DNA of 64,000 nucleotides, from NCBI GenBank assembly GCA_023374025.1, contig SIJG01000082.1, forward strand, positions 149,464 through 213,463. The letters are read 5' to 3'. A program made the translations under genes and the position numbers. The DNA comes from Heterodera schachtii (Eukaryota; Nematoda; Chromadorea; Rhabditida; Heteroderidae). The notes beneath the pieces were generated by a model. That model searched no databases, was not told the origin of the DNA, and worked only from the letters and a program-made list of their open reading frames with translations. Positions 32,170 to 43,348 of the stretch are shown here, one piece after another (the stretch's first letter is position 1; each line of letters starts with the position of its first letter).

Positions 32170-32774
32170 TTCAGGAAGCCGATCGCACCATTTTCGGGGC
32201 ACCAAAAGTGCCTGATCCGGAACCCGGACCGGCCCGGTTAAGAATAATTTTTTGTTCACTTTTTCAAGGGCTATCTCCCAGGCCGGGTCAGGTTCTTGAT
32301 CCATTCACTTGGAGCCCGTCATGGGTCGGGCACCTCTGCCGGAGGACCATCAGCCTCGCCTCCGACCCTGGCGATGTCCAACCCAAACTAAGCGTGCCGG
32401 TACCAGCGGCTTTTTGTACAGCTCGATGAGCTCTACAAAGCGATATCAATGGTGTCCGGCTGTGTCTACTACAAATAGAGAAAATTGGCGAGAAATTTTT
32501 TATTTTTTCAATTTTTCGCATCACTTCTCGCCAATTTTCACCATTTGTAGTAGACATAGCCGGACGCCATTGATACCATTTTGTAGAGCTCATCGAGCTG
32601 TACTAAAAAGCCGCTGTTACCGGCAAGCTTAGCGTGGGTTGGCCATCGCAGGGTCGGAGGCGAGGCTGAGGGCCCTCCGGCAGAATGCCCGACCCCTGAC
32701 GGGTCCAAGCGAACGGATCAAGAACCTGACCCGGCCTGGGAGATAGCCCTTGTAAAACTGAACAAAAAATTGTA
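32170..32774. mobile_element. Foldback repeat with two 250-base inverted arms
   Basis: The left arm (about 32247-32494) and right arm (about 32524-32774) are inverted copies around a 29-base centre. Shared landmarks are AGGGCTATCTCCCAGGCC, GGTCGGGCA, AGCTCGATGAGCTCTAC and ATTGGCGAGAA. The arms are more GC-rich than the neighbourhood. 32170-32246 (GGCACCAAAAGTGCCTGATC) is outside the inverted part. A single-arm copy lies at 52615-52945. Frames across it have no family features. The class is not known; foldback or Helitron-like are both possible. Confidence 0.75.
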
Positions 32775-32790
32775 AAAAATTATCCGTTTT

Positions 32791-33415
32791 TCAATTCTCA
32801 AACATTTCTTCTCCAAATTGTTTCTTCCAATTACAAATATTCGCATTGAAGTGTTTACAATTTTAGCAATTGTATTATCACTCATTTTTGGATTTTCTCT
32901 TTTTATTTGCCAATAACTTTTCATTTTCTTAATTTTTTCTTCTTCCGTTATTCTTTTCTTGCTAATGCCCAATTGTTTCTTCCATTTTATAATTCTTCCT
33001 TGGCTAACTCCAATTTTATTACAAATTTCGGCATAATTTTGCTTCCATTCATTTTTTGAATATATTCTTTTTTGCTTATATTCTTCTGTCATTTCAGTAA
33101 ATTTCTGCACAATTAAAATTTTTTGTTCATCAGTTTTTAATTTATAATTTTTAATTCTTTTTTGATTTAATCCCAATTCTTTAATCCATTCATAAATTTT
33201 GGTTCGATTTGTCCCCAATTTTTTTGCTATTTTATTTCTATTTTAATCCATTCTTTTGCTGAACTATTTCTTTCCTTTCTCCTTTATTTTCTCTTTTATT
33301 TTATAATATTTTTCGATTATTTCTCTTTTTTCTTCAAATTTTTCTTTTTCTTCCCATTTTTCTCCAAATATTTCATCAAATGATTTCTGTTCCAATTTTT
33401 TATCCACTGATTCAA
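32791..33415 (-). pseudogene. Triple-HTH copy, signal peptide deleted, frameshifted
   Basis: Family sequence starts at ESVDKKLEQKSFDEIFGEKW (mature region), and directly upstream lies what is normally 5' untranslated flank, so the signal peptide was deleted. Shifts occur in repeat A near 33270 and 33235, while 33218-32880 is open through repeats A-C (IYEWIKELGL, IIKWKKQLGI, SYWQIKRENPKMSDNTI). Another shift near 32850 disrupts the last KWKKQFG. The FEN-type tail and stop are at 32791. The foldback repeat begins within 20 bases of the gene end. Confidence 0.75.
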
Positions 33416-34300
33416 CGTGATTAATAAATGAATTTATTATTTAAACTTGACAGTAATTATTCACGGCAAATACTTGTAGAATTAATAAATTTTATCATTA
33501 ATTATATAAAAATATTTTAAATATATTGTAATGAAATAAAAATAAAGTATTTTCATTCACGATTAAATAAATAATTTTATCCCTACTGATCAAAAATATT
33601 TTTGTTATTCCCTACTTTCTTTGCAATTTCAATGACAAGAGTAGAGTAGAAATTAATTATTTAATTTTTTATTAATAATATTTATTTTGCTAATATTAAA
33701 TCGCGAAGTAACAGAAGAAAATTTTAATAAGAAGTCAGAAATTAGCAAAAAATAATAATTAGAAATTTAATTAATTTTTGATGATTTTTTCAGTTAATTG
33801 CAATTTTTCTTTTTACTTATAAAATGAAATAAGAAAAATAAACGAATTAATTGTTAATTAAATCGTTGAATAAATTTATTTAAAGTTTATGAAACGCTTT
33901 TTAAATTTTTTGAGATTTTATTTATTTTTTTCTAAACATTTATAGCTATTTTTCAATGGTATAAACGAATCAGGCTAGTTAAATTAAAGAAAGCAATCAA
34001 ATTTTAAAATCAAAAAATTGCTATATAATATGTGATGCCAAAAGGAACGGAGTGTGGGAGAAAGTGGGATAAAGGACATGGGTGATCTAAAAGGATCGCC
34101 CGTTGCTCAGATATGCATATTTTGATTCTCTGATGAGTGACTATGAATTGCAAAAATCCATGTGTGTGAATGTCATTAATTTCAACACTTGAAGAAATTC
34201 AAAAAAAAAGCCTAATTAATAAGAAAAAAGGACCAAAAATAAAATTTATATTGAAAATCACAAACAAATAAATCACTCACTCTTCTTCTTATTCTGATGT
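33416..34300 (-). promoter_or_regulatory. 5' flank of 33415 copy and AT-rich spacer
   Basis: 33430-33720 carries the type-A flank in minus orientation (TATCCCTACTGATCAAAAA near 33578, TTCCCTACTTTCTTTGC near 33607). From 33760 to 34300 no gene is seen. 34030-34120 is a short patch of balanced composition (GGAACGGAGTGTGGGAGAAAG, GGGTGATCTAAAAGGATCGCCC). Confidence 0.4.
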
Positions 34301-34309
34301 TGTTCTTTG

Positions 34310-34845
34310 CAATATTTCTTCTCCAATATTTTTCTTCCATTTTGAAATGCTATTTTTGTTAATTTTCAAAATTTTTGCAATTTTTCGGTCACTCATTTTT
34401 GGATTTTCACTTTTTATTTGCCAATATTTTTTCATTTTTTCTATTTTTTCTTTCTCCGTGATCTTTTGAAAGCGAATTCCAAATTATTTCTTCCATTTCT
34501 AATTGTTCTATAATTTATTCCAATTTTCTTGCAAATTTCGTCATAATTTTGGTACCATTCTTTTTTAGTATTCTTCGGTCATTTCAATGAATTTTTGAAT
34601 TATTTCAATTTTTTGTTCATGAGTTTTTGATTTATAGCTTTTTGTATTTGTTTTTGAAGTCCTAATTCTTTAATCCATTCATAAATTTTGTTTGGATTTG
34701 TCCCCAATTTTTTTTTTGCGATTTTTGAGTTATTGTTCAATTTTTTATTTGGATGATTGCTGTTTCAATTTTGTATTTTCTGATCCGATTTGAATAATTT
34801 GGATTACCAAAAATGTAATTAAAATTAATAATAGGTGGAGTTGCA
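34310..34845 (-). pseudogene. Heavily decayed triple-HTH copy
   Basis: On the minus strand family sequence can be followed from a signal-peptide start (MQLHLLLILITFLVIQ, ATG near 34845) through parts of repeat A (LGTNPNKIYEWIKELGL), B and C (MEKMKKYW-like, KSENPKMSDRKIAKI) to GEEIL. The SFDEIFGEKW block is missing, and many indels and stops break the frame. The type-B flank (34860-35130) precedes it. Confidence 0.65.
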
Positions 34846-34859
34846 TTTTTTTAATTTCA

Positions 34860-36150
34860 AAAATAAATAAGCATTTATTTTTTAATAATATAAATTTTAA
34901 TATTTAAATGTTTTTTTATGTGGTAAAATTACAATTCTATTGATTTCTTAGAAATCAGAAAAAACATATTAATCGGAAGTAATTAATATTTAAGATTTTA
35001 TTAAATTTTATTTTCCTGAACAAATATTGACATGAATCAGTAAAATAATGATTAATTTAAATATAATTTTCTTTGAGAATAACAAATTAAATATTTTATA
35101 AAAAATATTATAAGGATTTAATTTATAGAAAACTCCCTATAAAAAAACACAAGTTTCTATTTTTTTTTAAATACGCCTAAAAATAGCTTTTTATTAATAT
35201 CGTCGTAAATATTTTTTCCTTTTTCAATCTTTTCATAATATTTTGCCTTTTTGAATATTTATTTATTAAATTACGGAATTTTATAAAAATATAAAATTTT
35301 CCATTAATAATAAAAAGATACAAAATGAATAACTAAACTTGGATTAATTAAATTATTAAGGCTTATATTTATTTATAAGCTCTAATAATTGCCAAAATTG
35401 TCACTTTAAAATGGAAATATTCTGTAAAAAGCCTTAAGTTTTGGGGAGTAAAATTATCAAATGTATGTATCTCCCAAATTTCGAATATAAAATTTTTAGC
35501 CGTAGTGGCAGCAATAAATGCCTAAAAATGAAAGCAAAATCAAATCATCAGTCATTTGACGAGACACAATTGCTTCGGCTTTACATCGCTTAAATTAAGG
35601 CTTCCAATTCTGCTGATAGCATTTTGCTGCTTTTCAAGGTGTCAAAGCTGAGTTTTTTTTGAGATGGAGATTTGCTGATTTTTGAGTTTTCAAATTTATG
35701 GCGTTATGTTGATTTTTCGCTGTGTGACTTTTTATTCATTAGAAATTTTATTGCTCATGTTGTTAATTAACTAATTAGTTTCTCCAATATTTATGACTTC
35801 AAAGCGCAAAAATCACAAAAATTGGTCATTTTTTGAATAAAATTTTCAAAAATGCTTATTTTATGTTGGCCGAATGTTGATTTTAAAAATTTTCAGTTAG
35901 GGGCCCTAGCTTAGCGAATTTTGTTGGGCAGAGGACGGGCGGCAATAGAAATTGCACAGCAGAGTCTCACATTTACCACAAAGTTCAAATTGGGAGTATC
36001 ATTTATTAATAATAAGAATAAAAATTTATATTATTGAACATTTATGAAATATTACGGAATATTTTAAAATTTTTAATAAATTGGTGGAACAAATTCGTAG
36101 GAACAAACAGTGAAATAGAGAATTCAAAATTTTATTTTATCACAGTATTT
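34860..36150. repeat. Type-B flank and dispersed repeat, no gene
   Basis: 34860-35130 is the type-B flank (TTGATTTCTTAGAAATCAG, CTGAACAAATATTGAC) and gives the unoccupied version of the 2400 insertion site. 35150-35350 matches 52340-52560 (AATACGCCTAAAAATA / AATACGCGTAAAAATA, TTTTCCTTTTT). 35490-35740 matches 1835-2180. 35890-36150 has no recognisable content. Confidence 0.5.
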
Positions 36151-36163
36151 CATGTTTTCTTCT

Positions 36164-36655
36164 TCATCCATTCTTTTTAAAATTCGAATTAATTTCTTCC
36201 CCAAATTCTTTTTTCCATTTTCGAAGGCTATTTCGGTGAATCTTCAACATTTTAGCAGTTCCATTATCACTCATTTTTGGATTTTCTTTTTTTATTTGCC
36301 AATATTTTTTCATTTTTTCCATTTTTTCTTCCTTCGTTATTATTTTACTGCTTATGTCAAATTGTTTCTTCCATTTAAAAATTGTTCCATGGTTAACTCC
36401 AATTTTCTCACAAATTTTGGCATAATTTTGGTGCCATTCTTTTAATGAATATTTTCTTTTTTGTTTAAATTCATTAGTCATTTTAATGAATTTTTGCACA
36501 CTTTCACTTTTCTTCATTTGTTTTTAATTTGTAGCTTTTATGTATTTGTTGATTAAGCCCCAATTCTTTAATCCATTTATAAATATTTTTGCTATGTGTC
36601 CCCAACTTTTTCGTTATTTTCGCATTAATTTTGCTCCATTCTTTTGCTGAGTATC
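36164..36655 (-). pseudogene. HTH family 3' part fused to a BEL/Pao pol fragment
   Basis: From the right, pol sequence ends near 36656, and in the same frame the family begins at RYSAKEWSKINAKITKKLGT with IYKWIKELGL, then stops after KLKTNEEK at 36504. A second frame (36517-36164) continues through repeat B (NHGTIFKWKKQF) and C (KKYWQIKKENPKMSDN, LRKWKKEFGEE) with an NSNFKKNG tail. A one-base shift separates the two. Signal peptide and block are absent, replaced by the retroelement. Confidence 0.75.
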
Positions 36656-37502
36656 TGGTTTTTCTTTCTCCGTTAAATTGGAGTGTACTATTTTTTGTAC
36701 GGAATGTTTGTCGGGGAATTGTAATGGTTTTTTCATGCCAGTTGCTTCTCAATTCTTGCCATGGTATTTGTTCTTTATCGGGTATGGGCTCGTCCCAGCC
36801 CCTGGACTTTTCCCACATACTCTGGAAAAATAGTTTGGCTCCTACCAAGCAGGGTGAGCATAATCCGAGTTGGTCAAAAATGAGGCAATGGTTTTTAGAA
36901 TGATCCTACGGGTTAATTTTTCCGGTAATGGGAAAATAGGAAATGAGAAAAATAAGGTGTCCGAACGGAGAATCCATTTTTGTCCGAGTACAAGGGGTTT
37001 GGTTTCGGAAAGATGGTCCTCGCTGGTACAACGCTTAAAACTTCCGAGTCCGCTGCGACAAAATCACGGAGACGCATTTTAGCGGATGAGAAAATTTTTT
37101 GGGCCTCAACGGCTTTTTCTCTTGCCTCCTCAGGGCATTCGGCTAATAAAAGCAAATTATCCACATACAGCAGGGAATGATTTCCTTGGCCAAAGTGCCT
37201 GGCGTGGTTTCGAAATGGTGTTGGAGAGTGGCCGCCAACAAAAAAAGGGCACGAGAAAATCCCGAATGTAATTCGGCGGAAGCGATAAATGACCAAATAT
37301 TTTCCGGAAAGGGGAATTCGGGTCCCGAGTCCACGGAAATTTGGAAAATTCCCTGTCTGACTCTTTCAAACTAATCATCAAAAAGGCTTTTTCTATGTCT
37401 GCCCACACAGGGTAAATAGTAGCCCTAAATTGGATTAATTTGCCGGCTAAATCTGAGTACAAGTTAGGACCTGCGAAAAGTGTGTCATTTAAAGAACGCG
37501 AG
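36656..37502 (-). pseudogene. BEL/Pao reverse transcriptase fragment, second copy
   Basis: Near-identical to 46660-47400 but with its own differences. On the minus strand it carries FAGPNLYSDLAGKLIQFRA, VWADIEKAFLMI, the active-site-like SLLYVDNLLLLAE, an AKMRLRDF stretch, then LGLCSPCLVGAKLFFQSMW and PWQELRSNWHEKTITIPRQ, which goes further into the RNase H linker than the other copy. Frameshifts near 37160-37330 break the RT. Its 5' continuation was moved to 39917 by the LTR element inserted at 37503. Confidence 0.82.
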
Positions 37503-37999
37503 TGCTGTATCCGCAGCATTCAAAATTCATATTTTGTGCATAATGTAAATTGCCCTACTTTCCCCGACCCAATCCCGTCATAAACTTGTCCCTCTGTTCA
37601 TCATATCCCAAGCCAATCCAATCCCTCTCATTTCCAATGTTATCGTGCCATTTCTTCCTATCCACCTCTGTTGCATATGCCATCAATTTCATCATTACCC
37701 CTCATCCCATCCAAAGTCCATCCCCATTGTGCCAGTATATAAGGCCTCTCAATTTCCCCCTCGGGGGCTGCGAGAGGTCCGCGGTGGGTCAGTCTGTGCC
37801 GTTCCTTGCTTTTGGCAATCCTTTCCCAAATAACCAATGGCACTGACCCACCTAAAATGCTCTGAGGTTGTTGTTGACCTAAACTTATTCCCGGTTCTCA
37901 ATTCATAATTATTTGTCAATGCTTTTCCTTCAATAAATCCCTCTCTCTTAAAATGGTAATTTGAAATCTGCTTAAAGCCTTAAACCCGGGGACACAACA
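37503..37999 (+). repeat. Left LTR (497 bases) of the coding-poor element
   Basis: Nearly identical to 39398-39916. The right copy has about 22 extra bases (CTTATTCCCTTTGTGTTTTAC). A TATATAAGGCC box-like sequence lies at 37736-37746 and an AATAAATCC signal near 37934. Confidence 0.9.
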
Positions 38000-39397
38000 C
38001 CTTTTTGGTGCCACGACCCGTTGTGTCATTTTTTTAAAGAGAGAGAGAGAGAATTAAAATTCCAGAGCATTCCAGACAAAAAGTGTCTGAGGCCATTAAA
38101 GGCTAATTTGAACAATGCAGACTTAAAAAGGGACGCAGACCCAAAAGCAGTTTTAGTCTGTTTAATTTAAATTCCTTGTTTGAGATTGGAAGAGTAAATT
38201 AAAGTACGTTTTGGCAACATAAAAAAGGACTAAAGCAATGGGAAATTGCTATTTTTCAGTCAAACGCAAATGAGCCAACAAAAATGCATTGTCTTGTGAA
38301 GAAATTTGGCAAATTTTATGTGGCTAATTTGGCTGAGTACGGTAATACAAAAACCATATGGCATATTTTGTGATCATTGATTGATCAATGCGGTGTGCTT
38401 TAATTTGATAAATTGTTAATTCTTGTGATTTTGCGATTTTCAAAAGGCTAAGTGCCAAATGTTTTGTGAAAAGACAAAGGCTAGTCGCAGCTGTGTGCTC
38501 CTAGCTGGGCTGAGTGCCGATGTGGCTGTGTGCCAGAAACTGGTCGAAGTTGTGTGCTCCCAAAGAACAGATAAAGGGTGAACTAAGCGTAAGCCAGGGA
38601 CTAGTCGAAGCTGTGTGCTCCTAGTTGTCAAGCGAAAAAATGGCTGGTAACGCTGTGTGCTTAAATGATTGTGTGCCAAGGGCTTAGTGCCAAAAATGCA
38701 TTATCGGAATTTGAAGGCATAAAGCCTTATGTATGTTTTTTGTTTTTGTTTGTATTATGTGATGCTAACGGGTTAAATGTTGAACCGTTTTTAAGGCCAA
38801 AATTAGTTTTATTGAATAATAAATGACAATGCCAATTCGATGAAATTTTAATGGAAATGCAGAAAATATGCTTTGGGAAAGCCAAAAACGAATGAACGTG
38901 TGAAAATCAAAGAAAAGGCTGAAAAAAGGCTCAATTGAAGTACTATAATTGAAATTGAAAGGATGATGTAATTTAAAAAAGGGAAATAAAAGGATCAAAG
39001 AAAGTGAAATTTTGAAAAGAAAAAAAAACCTTCGAATAAGGTATAGCAGCACATTTGAGAAAATTGATGCAAAGATAAATTGATAAAGAAAAAAAAGTAA
39101 GAAGCAAGCGAAAATTTTCTTATTGAAATGAATATGAAAAAAACCGGAGACTGTTTTAAAGGAAGGAAAAGCGAAATTTGCCATTAAAGTGAGAATGAAA
39201 TAACCCGAGAATGGGTGTCAAGAGAAAATGAGATAATTGAAGGAAGCAAATTGGAAGCTTGTTCAACTGAGCGGCAACGGATGATCATGTTCATCAATGA
39301 GCGCCCGCCCGAAGGCTGATCAGAACGACGGACGCGAGAAGCTGATCAGAATTGATGAGGCAAAAGCCAGGAGGCTTTTTTTCAAGGAGGAGAGAAA

Positions 39398-39916
39398 TGC
39401 TGTATCCGCAGCATTCAAAATTCATATTTTGTGCATAATGTAAATTGCCCTACTTTCCCCGACCCAATCCCGTCATAAACGTGTCCCTCTGTTCATCATA
39501 TCCCAAGCCAATCCAATCCCTCTCATTTCCAATGTTATCGTGCCATTTCTTCCTATCCACCTCTGTTGCATATGCCATCAATTTCTCTTATTCCCTTTGT
39601 GTTTTACCGTCATTACCCCTCATCCCATCCAAAGTCCATCCTCATTGTGCCAGTATATAAGGCCTCTCAATTTCCCCCTCGGGGGCTGCGAGATGTCTGC
39701 ATGGGTCAGTCTGTGCCATTCCTTGCCTTTGGCAATCCTTTCCCAAATAACCAATTGCACTGACCCACCCAAAATGCTCTGAGGTTGCTGTTGACCCAAA
39801 CTTATTCCCGGTTTTTAACATATAATATTTTGTCAATGCTTTTCCTTAAATAAATTGCTCTCTCTTAAAATGGTAATTTGAAATCTGCTTAAAGCCTTAA
39901 ACCCGGGGACACAACA
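39398..39916 (+). repeat. Right LTR (519 bases) of the coding-poor element
   Basis: It pairs with 37503-37999 and carries TATATAAGGCC at 39654-39664. Its end is fixed by the GCGAG duplication. Confidence 0.9.
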
Positions 39917-40120
39917 GCGAGTCTCGTTCATGGGAAGAGGCGTCGAAAACTATAAGTATCGTTTGCCAACCACAGTGTGATGGGGTAGAAAGTGTTGAGG
40001 GGCATTTGTCCGGGTACTTTCTTCGATGATGCCACGATTCAAATAGTCTTGGAGAATTTCATTGCACCCGTTGAATAATTGGGGTGCCTCTCGAAATACG
40101 ATGAATTGGAAGAAAGAGAA
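39917..40120 (-). pseudogene. BEL/Pao RT start, second copy, displaced part
   Basis: On the minus strand it encodes REAPQLFNGCNEILQDYLN, then RGIIEE, HFLPHHTVVGKR and VFDASSHERD, matching the sister copy at 47400-47590. It joins the pol part at 37502 once the intervening LTR element is ignored. A small deletion after VVGKR shifts the frame. Confidence 0.75.
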
Positions 40121-40679
40121 AACTCTTCCGCGTGCTTGTTCAGCGCATCGCTAAGGGTGCTGATCTCAGAAAGCACCTCCTGAGGAGTTTCTTGACCCCG
40201 GGAGCGGGAACTTTTTTGGGATCGGCTTTCTTTGTGGCTGGGTCCGGTCGACGATATGGGGCATCACGGCGCTGGGGAGAGTAAGTGGCCATGTTTTGTG
40301 GGAAAAGAATGGGGAGGGGTTTCTTACCGGCTTCCCTTTGTTGGATTTGTAATATTTGGGCGGGGGAATAACGCGCTGGTTCAAAGGGACCGCGTTTGGT
40401 CCGTTCAAAATGTTGCCCGAAGGCTTTTGGTGATTTTGAGGAATTTGGGGAGGATTTTGGACGGCGGTGGACATTGTTTTGAGCCGAATGATTGGGTGGC
40501 AGGTTTTGGGGAGCCGAGGGATTTTAAGTTTGGTGTTGTTGGTTATTTTGGGCATCCATTGGGAAATGGTAAGTCGGCGGATTCGACGAGCCATTTTGGT
40601 TGACAGGGTAAGGGAAAAAAGGTTGTGGTATGGGTTGTAGTGCGGCTTTGTCCCGGCCTCCGATGAATATGCCGGAGAA
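40121..40679 (-). pseudogene. Pro/Asn/Gln-rich retroelement coding remnant
   Basis: A minus-strand frame (to 40166) is rich in Pro, Lys, Asn and Gln. Other frames give PQEVLSEISTLSDALNKH and an NNQQHQ stretch. It lies between the Env end of one Pao copy and the RT start of the other, where a Gag end or linker would be expected. I cannot assign it to a domain. The junction between Env-like and this sequence is near 40680. Confidence 0.35.
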
Positions 40680-40796
40680 ACCAGGGGCGGCGGGACTGCC
40701 AAAAACAGCTGGTGTCACGGATAATTTTGCCATTTTTAAGTGGAAGGTGTGACCCGAATAGAGCACTGTTTCCTCAAAATGTGCTGGGTTTCCATG
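40680..40796 (-). pseudogene. Env (phlebovirus-Gc-like) fragment, 3' side of the Ty3 insertion
   Basis: On the minus strand it reads NPAHFEETVLYSGHTFHLKM and a following FGSPAAPGFSGIFIGG-type run. It continues the env sequence interrupted at 43626 by the Ty3-like element. The CCATG at 40792-40796 is the duplicated target. Confidence 0.6.
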
Positions 40797-41069
40797 TGTT
40801 GGATAAGGGAACAACCCATTATTGATTATATTTTCCCTTTCACTCCCTCTCTTATTGTCTCTCGCCCCGCCCCTTGACCAGTCCATAAATATGTCTCCCT
40901 TTCCCCCACTCCGGGCATTCTCCCATTCATTCCACCATTTATTATTTTATTTATTTATTCCCTGCTATCCTCCATATTTATTTGTTAAATAAATTATTTA
41001 TTTATTATTTGACAATATTGGTTTTGGTCGAAGACCAAACATTTTTATTGTTGTAGTGAATACACAACA
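40797..41069 (+). repeat. Left LTR of the Ty3-like element
   Basis: Nearly identical to 43349-43620, with differences such as TATTTATTTG / TATTGATTTG and GTGAATACA / GTGGATACA. Contains CCATAAATATG near 40883. Confidence 0.92.
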
Positions 41070-41129
41070 ATTTGGCGCGGTCACAAACAAGGACCTGCTC
41101 TACATCTTCGGGTGAGAAAAAGGGCATCA

Positions 41130-41460
41130 ATTTTGTTTTAAGGACCAAAAGCCGAGACGGCAAACAATTTTACCGAAAAGCCGGATTGGCTGTGAATTGT
41201 TTTAAAAGCGGCACGGCAAAGCACATTCTTCAAAAAGCAGTCAAAGAAACTGCTAGACGTCAAAAGCCGAGTCGGCTCTCCAAATTCATCAAAAGCCGGG
41301 TCGGCCATCAAAATTCGACAAAAGCCGGGTCGGCTCGTCAATTTCGTCAAAAAGCAGACAAAAGAACTGCTTATTCATCTAAAGCCGAGTCGGCTCGACA
41401 AATTACAGCAAAAGCCGGGTCGGCTCGACAATTTCTTCAAAAGCCGGATTGGCTAAACAA
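41130..41460 (+). repeat. Imperfect tandem repeat in the Ty3-like leader
   Basis: About ten units of roughly 25-36 bases built on AAAAGCCGGGTCGGCTCGAC, with variants (CCGAGTCGGCT, CCGGATTGGCT). Each unit contains a short GC palindrome (AGCCG..CGGCT) that could fold in RNA. It lies between the primer-site region and the gag start. Confidence 0.75.
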
Positions 41461-41466
41461 TTGAAG

Positions 41467-42691
41467 ATGGACCCCAATCAGCTTAAACTGATTTTGGAGG
41501 CTGTTTTGAAGGCATCAGCGGAACAAAGCAACCGTTCTGCTGCATTGGCAGCATCAATCGATGCTCGCCTTTCAACATTCGTGTATGACCCTGAGTTGGG
41601 GCATACATTCGACGTTTGACTCAAGCGCTATGGGCAGATCATCGCCCAGGATGGACAAGCACTCAGCGACCAGCCCAAAGTGCAAGTATTGACAGTACAA
41701 GCGGTACATCGACAGCATCGCACCAAAGTCGCAGAACGACTTCAACTGGGACGAGACGACCGCAAAATTGAAACATTTGTTCGGAGAAACCCGATCATTG
41801 TTTCTCCGCTGTTTCGACTGCTTCCAAATTCGTCAAGACGCGCATCAAGACGTGCAAAGTTTGATCGCGTTGATCAACTCGTCTTGCGAAAATGCCGATC
41901 TTTCGCTGAGCAAGGAGGAGCTCAAATGCATGATTCTGGTCATTGCATTGCGAGACGAATTCACCGATCTGAGGCAAAAATGCCTCCAGCGTCTGGAAGA
42001 CAGTCGAACGAGCGGACGGTCAACCTCACTGCAAGAGCTAGGAGAAGGGTGCCGCAAATACCAAATCCTAAAGGAAAGCGCGCTCTCCCTCGGCTCAAAT
42101 CCCTGCAGCACCAGTGCCATCCGAGCCAAACCGCACCAAATCCGGGACAAGCAGAAGTCCAAATCAAGGCCACAGCAAAGCCAGAAAGGACATTTCCAGC
42201 CGAATAATTCAACGGCCATTGAAAAGGAAGTGGACCTGCCTGATCAGCTCTGCTATTCATGTGGAGGCAAAAATCATTGGCAAAAAGACTGCTGGTTCAA
42301 AAATTCGACGTGCGAAAAGTGCGGACGAATTGGCCATATCGCAAAAAGATGCAAAAACGGCACAGAAACCCGACGTGTTCGTGCCGTGGCCACAAATTCT
42401 GGGAATAACATGCACATTCACACCGTTTCACTTCAGCCAACATGTATGGCTATTGAAGGAAGCAGCAACAACTGGTGGAGAATTGTCACCCAAATCAATG
42501 GAATGGAGAAACCAATGAATGTCGACACCGCTGCACAAATCACGGTGATCACAACTGATTCGTGGCAAAAGCTTGGCAAGCCAAAGCTGGGCAAGACCAC
42601 CATCGCAGTCAAAAACTGCAACGAAAAGGCATTCGCGATCAAAGCAAATTCAAATGCCAAGTTTCGTATAATGGACGAACAGCGAAACTGA
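41467..42691 (+). pseudogene. Ty3-like gag-protease, disrupted
   Basis: The gag start at 41467 (MDPNQLKLILEAVLKASAEQ) runs 50 codons to a TGA at 41617-41619. After a frame change the region 41768-42691 is open: capsid-like FGETRSLFLRCFDCFQIRQD and SSCENADLSLSKEELK, then two CCHC knuckles (CYSCGGKNHWQKDC and CEKCGRIGHIAKRC), then an aspartic-protease core with VDTAAQITVIT. After a frame change near 42660 the protease end follows (DLLGMPWIDELEI). At least three frame breaks make it inactive. Confidence 0.82.
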
Positions 42692-43185
42692 TTGCGTACG
42701 TGAGCGACGAAATCCACCAGGATTTGCTCGGGATGCCTTGGATCGATGAATTGGAAATCATTCCGAAGGAACTTATGTTTCCAAATTCTTCGCAAATCAC
42801 CAATTCTGTGCAAACGAAGCATAAGAAAATGCCGCCAGTCAATTTGAAAACGTTTGGCAAATTTCAACAGAAATACGACCAAAATGTGGAACGGCAATTC
42901 AACGAGAAAAACGGCGCCAAGCCCATCACTTTCCAAAATGGAGAGCCAGTTTTCATTTGGAATTTGAAAGGCAATAAGGCAAATTGGTTGCCAGCGACGA
43001 TCATCGAGAGAGTTGACAACTCTCCGACTTATCGAGTCGACGTCCCGACGATCCGTTGCGCAGTCCACCGCCTTGCTAACCAAATTCGCCGTCATTTCCC
43101 AATGGAATTTGAGACACCAGAAATTGGCCAAGCGAATGGAAATATTTTGGCTGGGGACCAAAAAATCGGACCCCCATTAAAGTGA
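42662..43185 (+). pseudogene. Ty3-like protease end fused to integrase C-terminus
   Basis: The frame open to 43185 carries the protease end (LIAYVSDEIHQDLLG) and, after PNSSQITNSVQTKHKKMPP, jumps to the C-terminal integrase region (FQQKYDQNVERQFNEK, PVFIWNLKGNKANWLPATI, SPTYRVDV). RT, RNase H and the HHCC/DDE core of integrase are absent, so about 2.5-3 kb must have been deleted between the two parts. The tail is basic. Confidence 0.78.
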
Positions 43186-43348
43186 TTGAAAAAGCCAAAT
43201 CTCCAATTGGCCAAAGTCAAAATGCGCCGCGAAGATCAGCACGCGCCAAGAAGGCACCTCAGCGATTGGACATGGACCCGTCGAAGCGGAAGTACGATGT
43301 CGTCCGGCGATGATCTTGCGCAGGAGGGACTTTTCCAAAGAAGGGAGG

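Larger units (their letters stand above)
37503..39916 (+). mobile_element. Coding-poor LTR retrotransposon inside Pao pol
   Basis: Direct LTRs (37503-37999 and 39398-39916) start TGCTGTATCC and end GGGACACAACA. The 5-base duplication GCGAG flanks the element (37498-37502 and 39917-39921), and the empty site exists at about 47401 in the sister pol copy. A TTTTTGGTGCCACGACCC segment follows the left LTR (possible primer site) and a purine tract AAGGAGGAGAGAAA precedes the right LTR. The 1.4 kb interior has no gag or pol; 38470-38690 contains short repeats with GCTGTGTGCTCC. This is a large-retrotransposon-derivative-like element that depends on others for its enzymes. Confidence 0.92.

Noticed and set aside
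32017..32632. Open frames over the foldback repeat
   Set aside because: They change frame between the two arms and the single-arm copy and show no conserved protein.
37550..37846. Open frames within the LTRs of the coding-poor element (also 39445-39836)
   Set aside because: They lie wholly within LTR sequence, differ between the two LTRs through a 22-base indel, and have no protein features.
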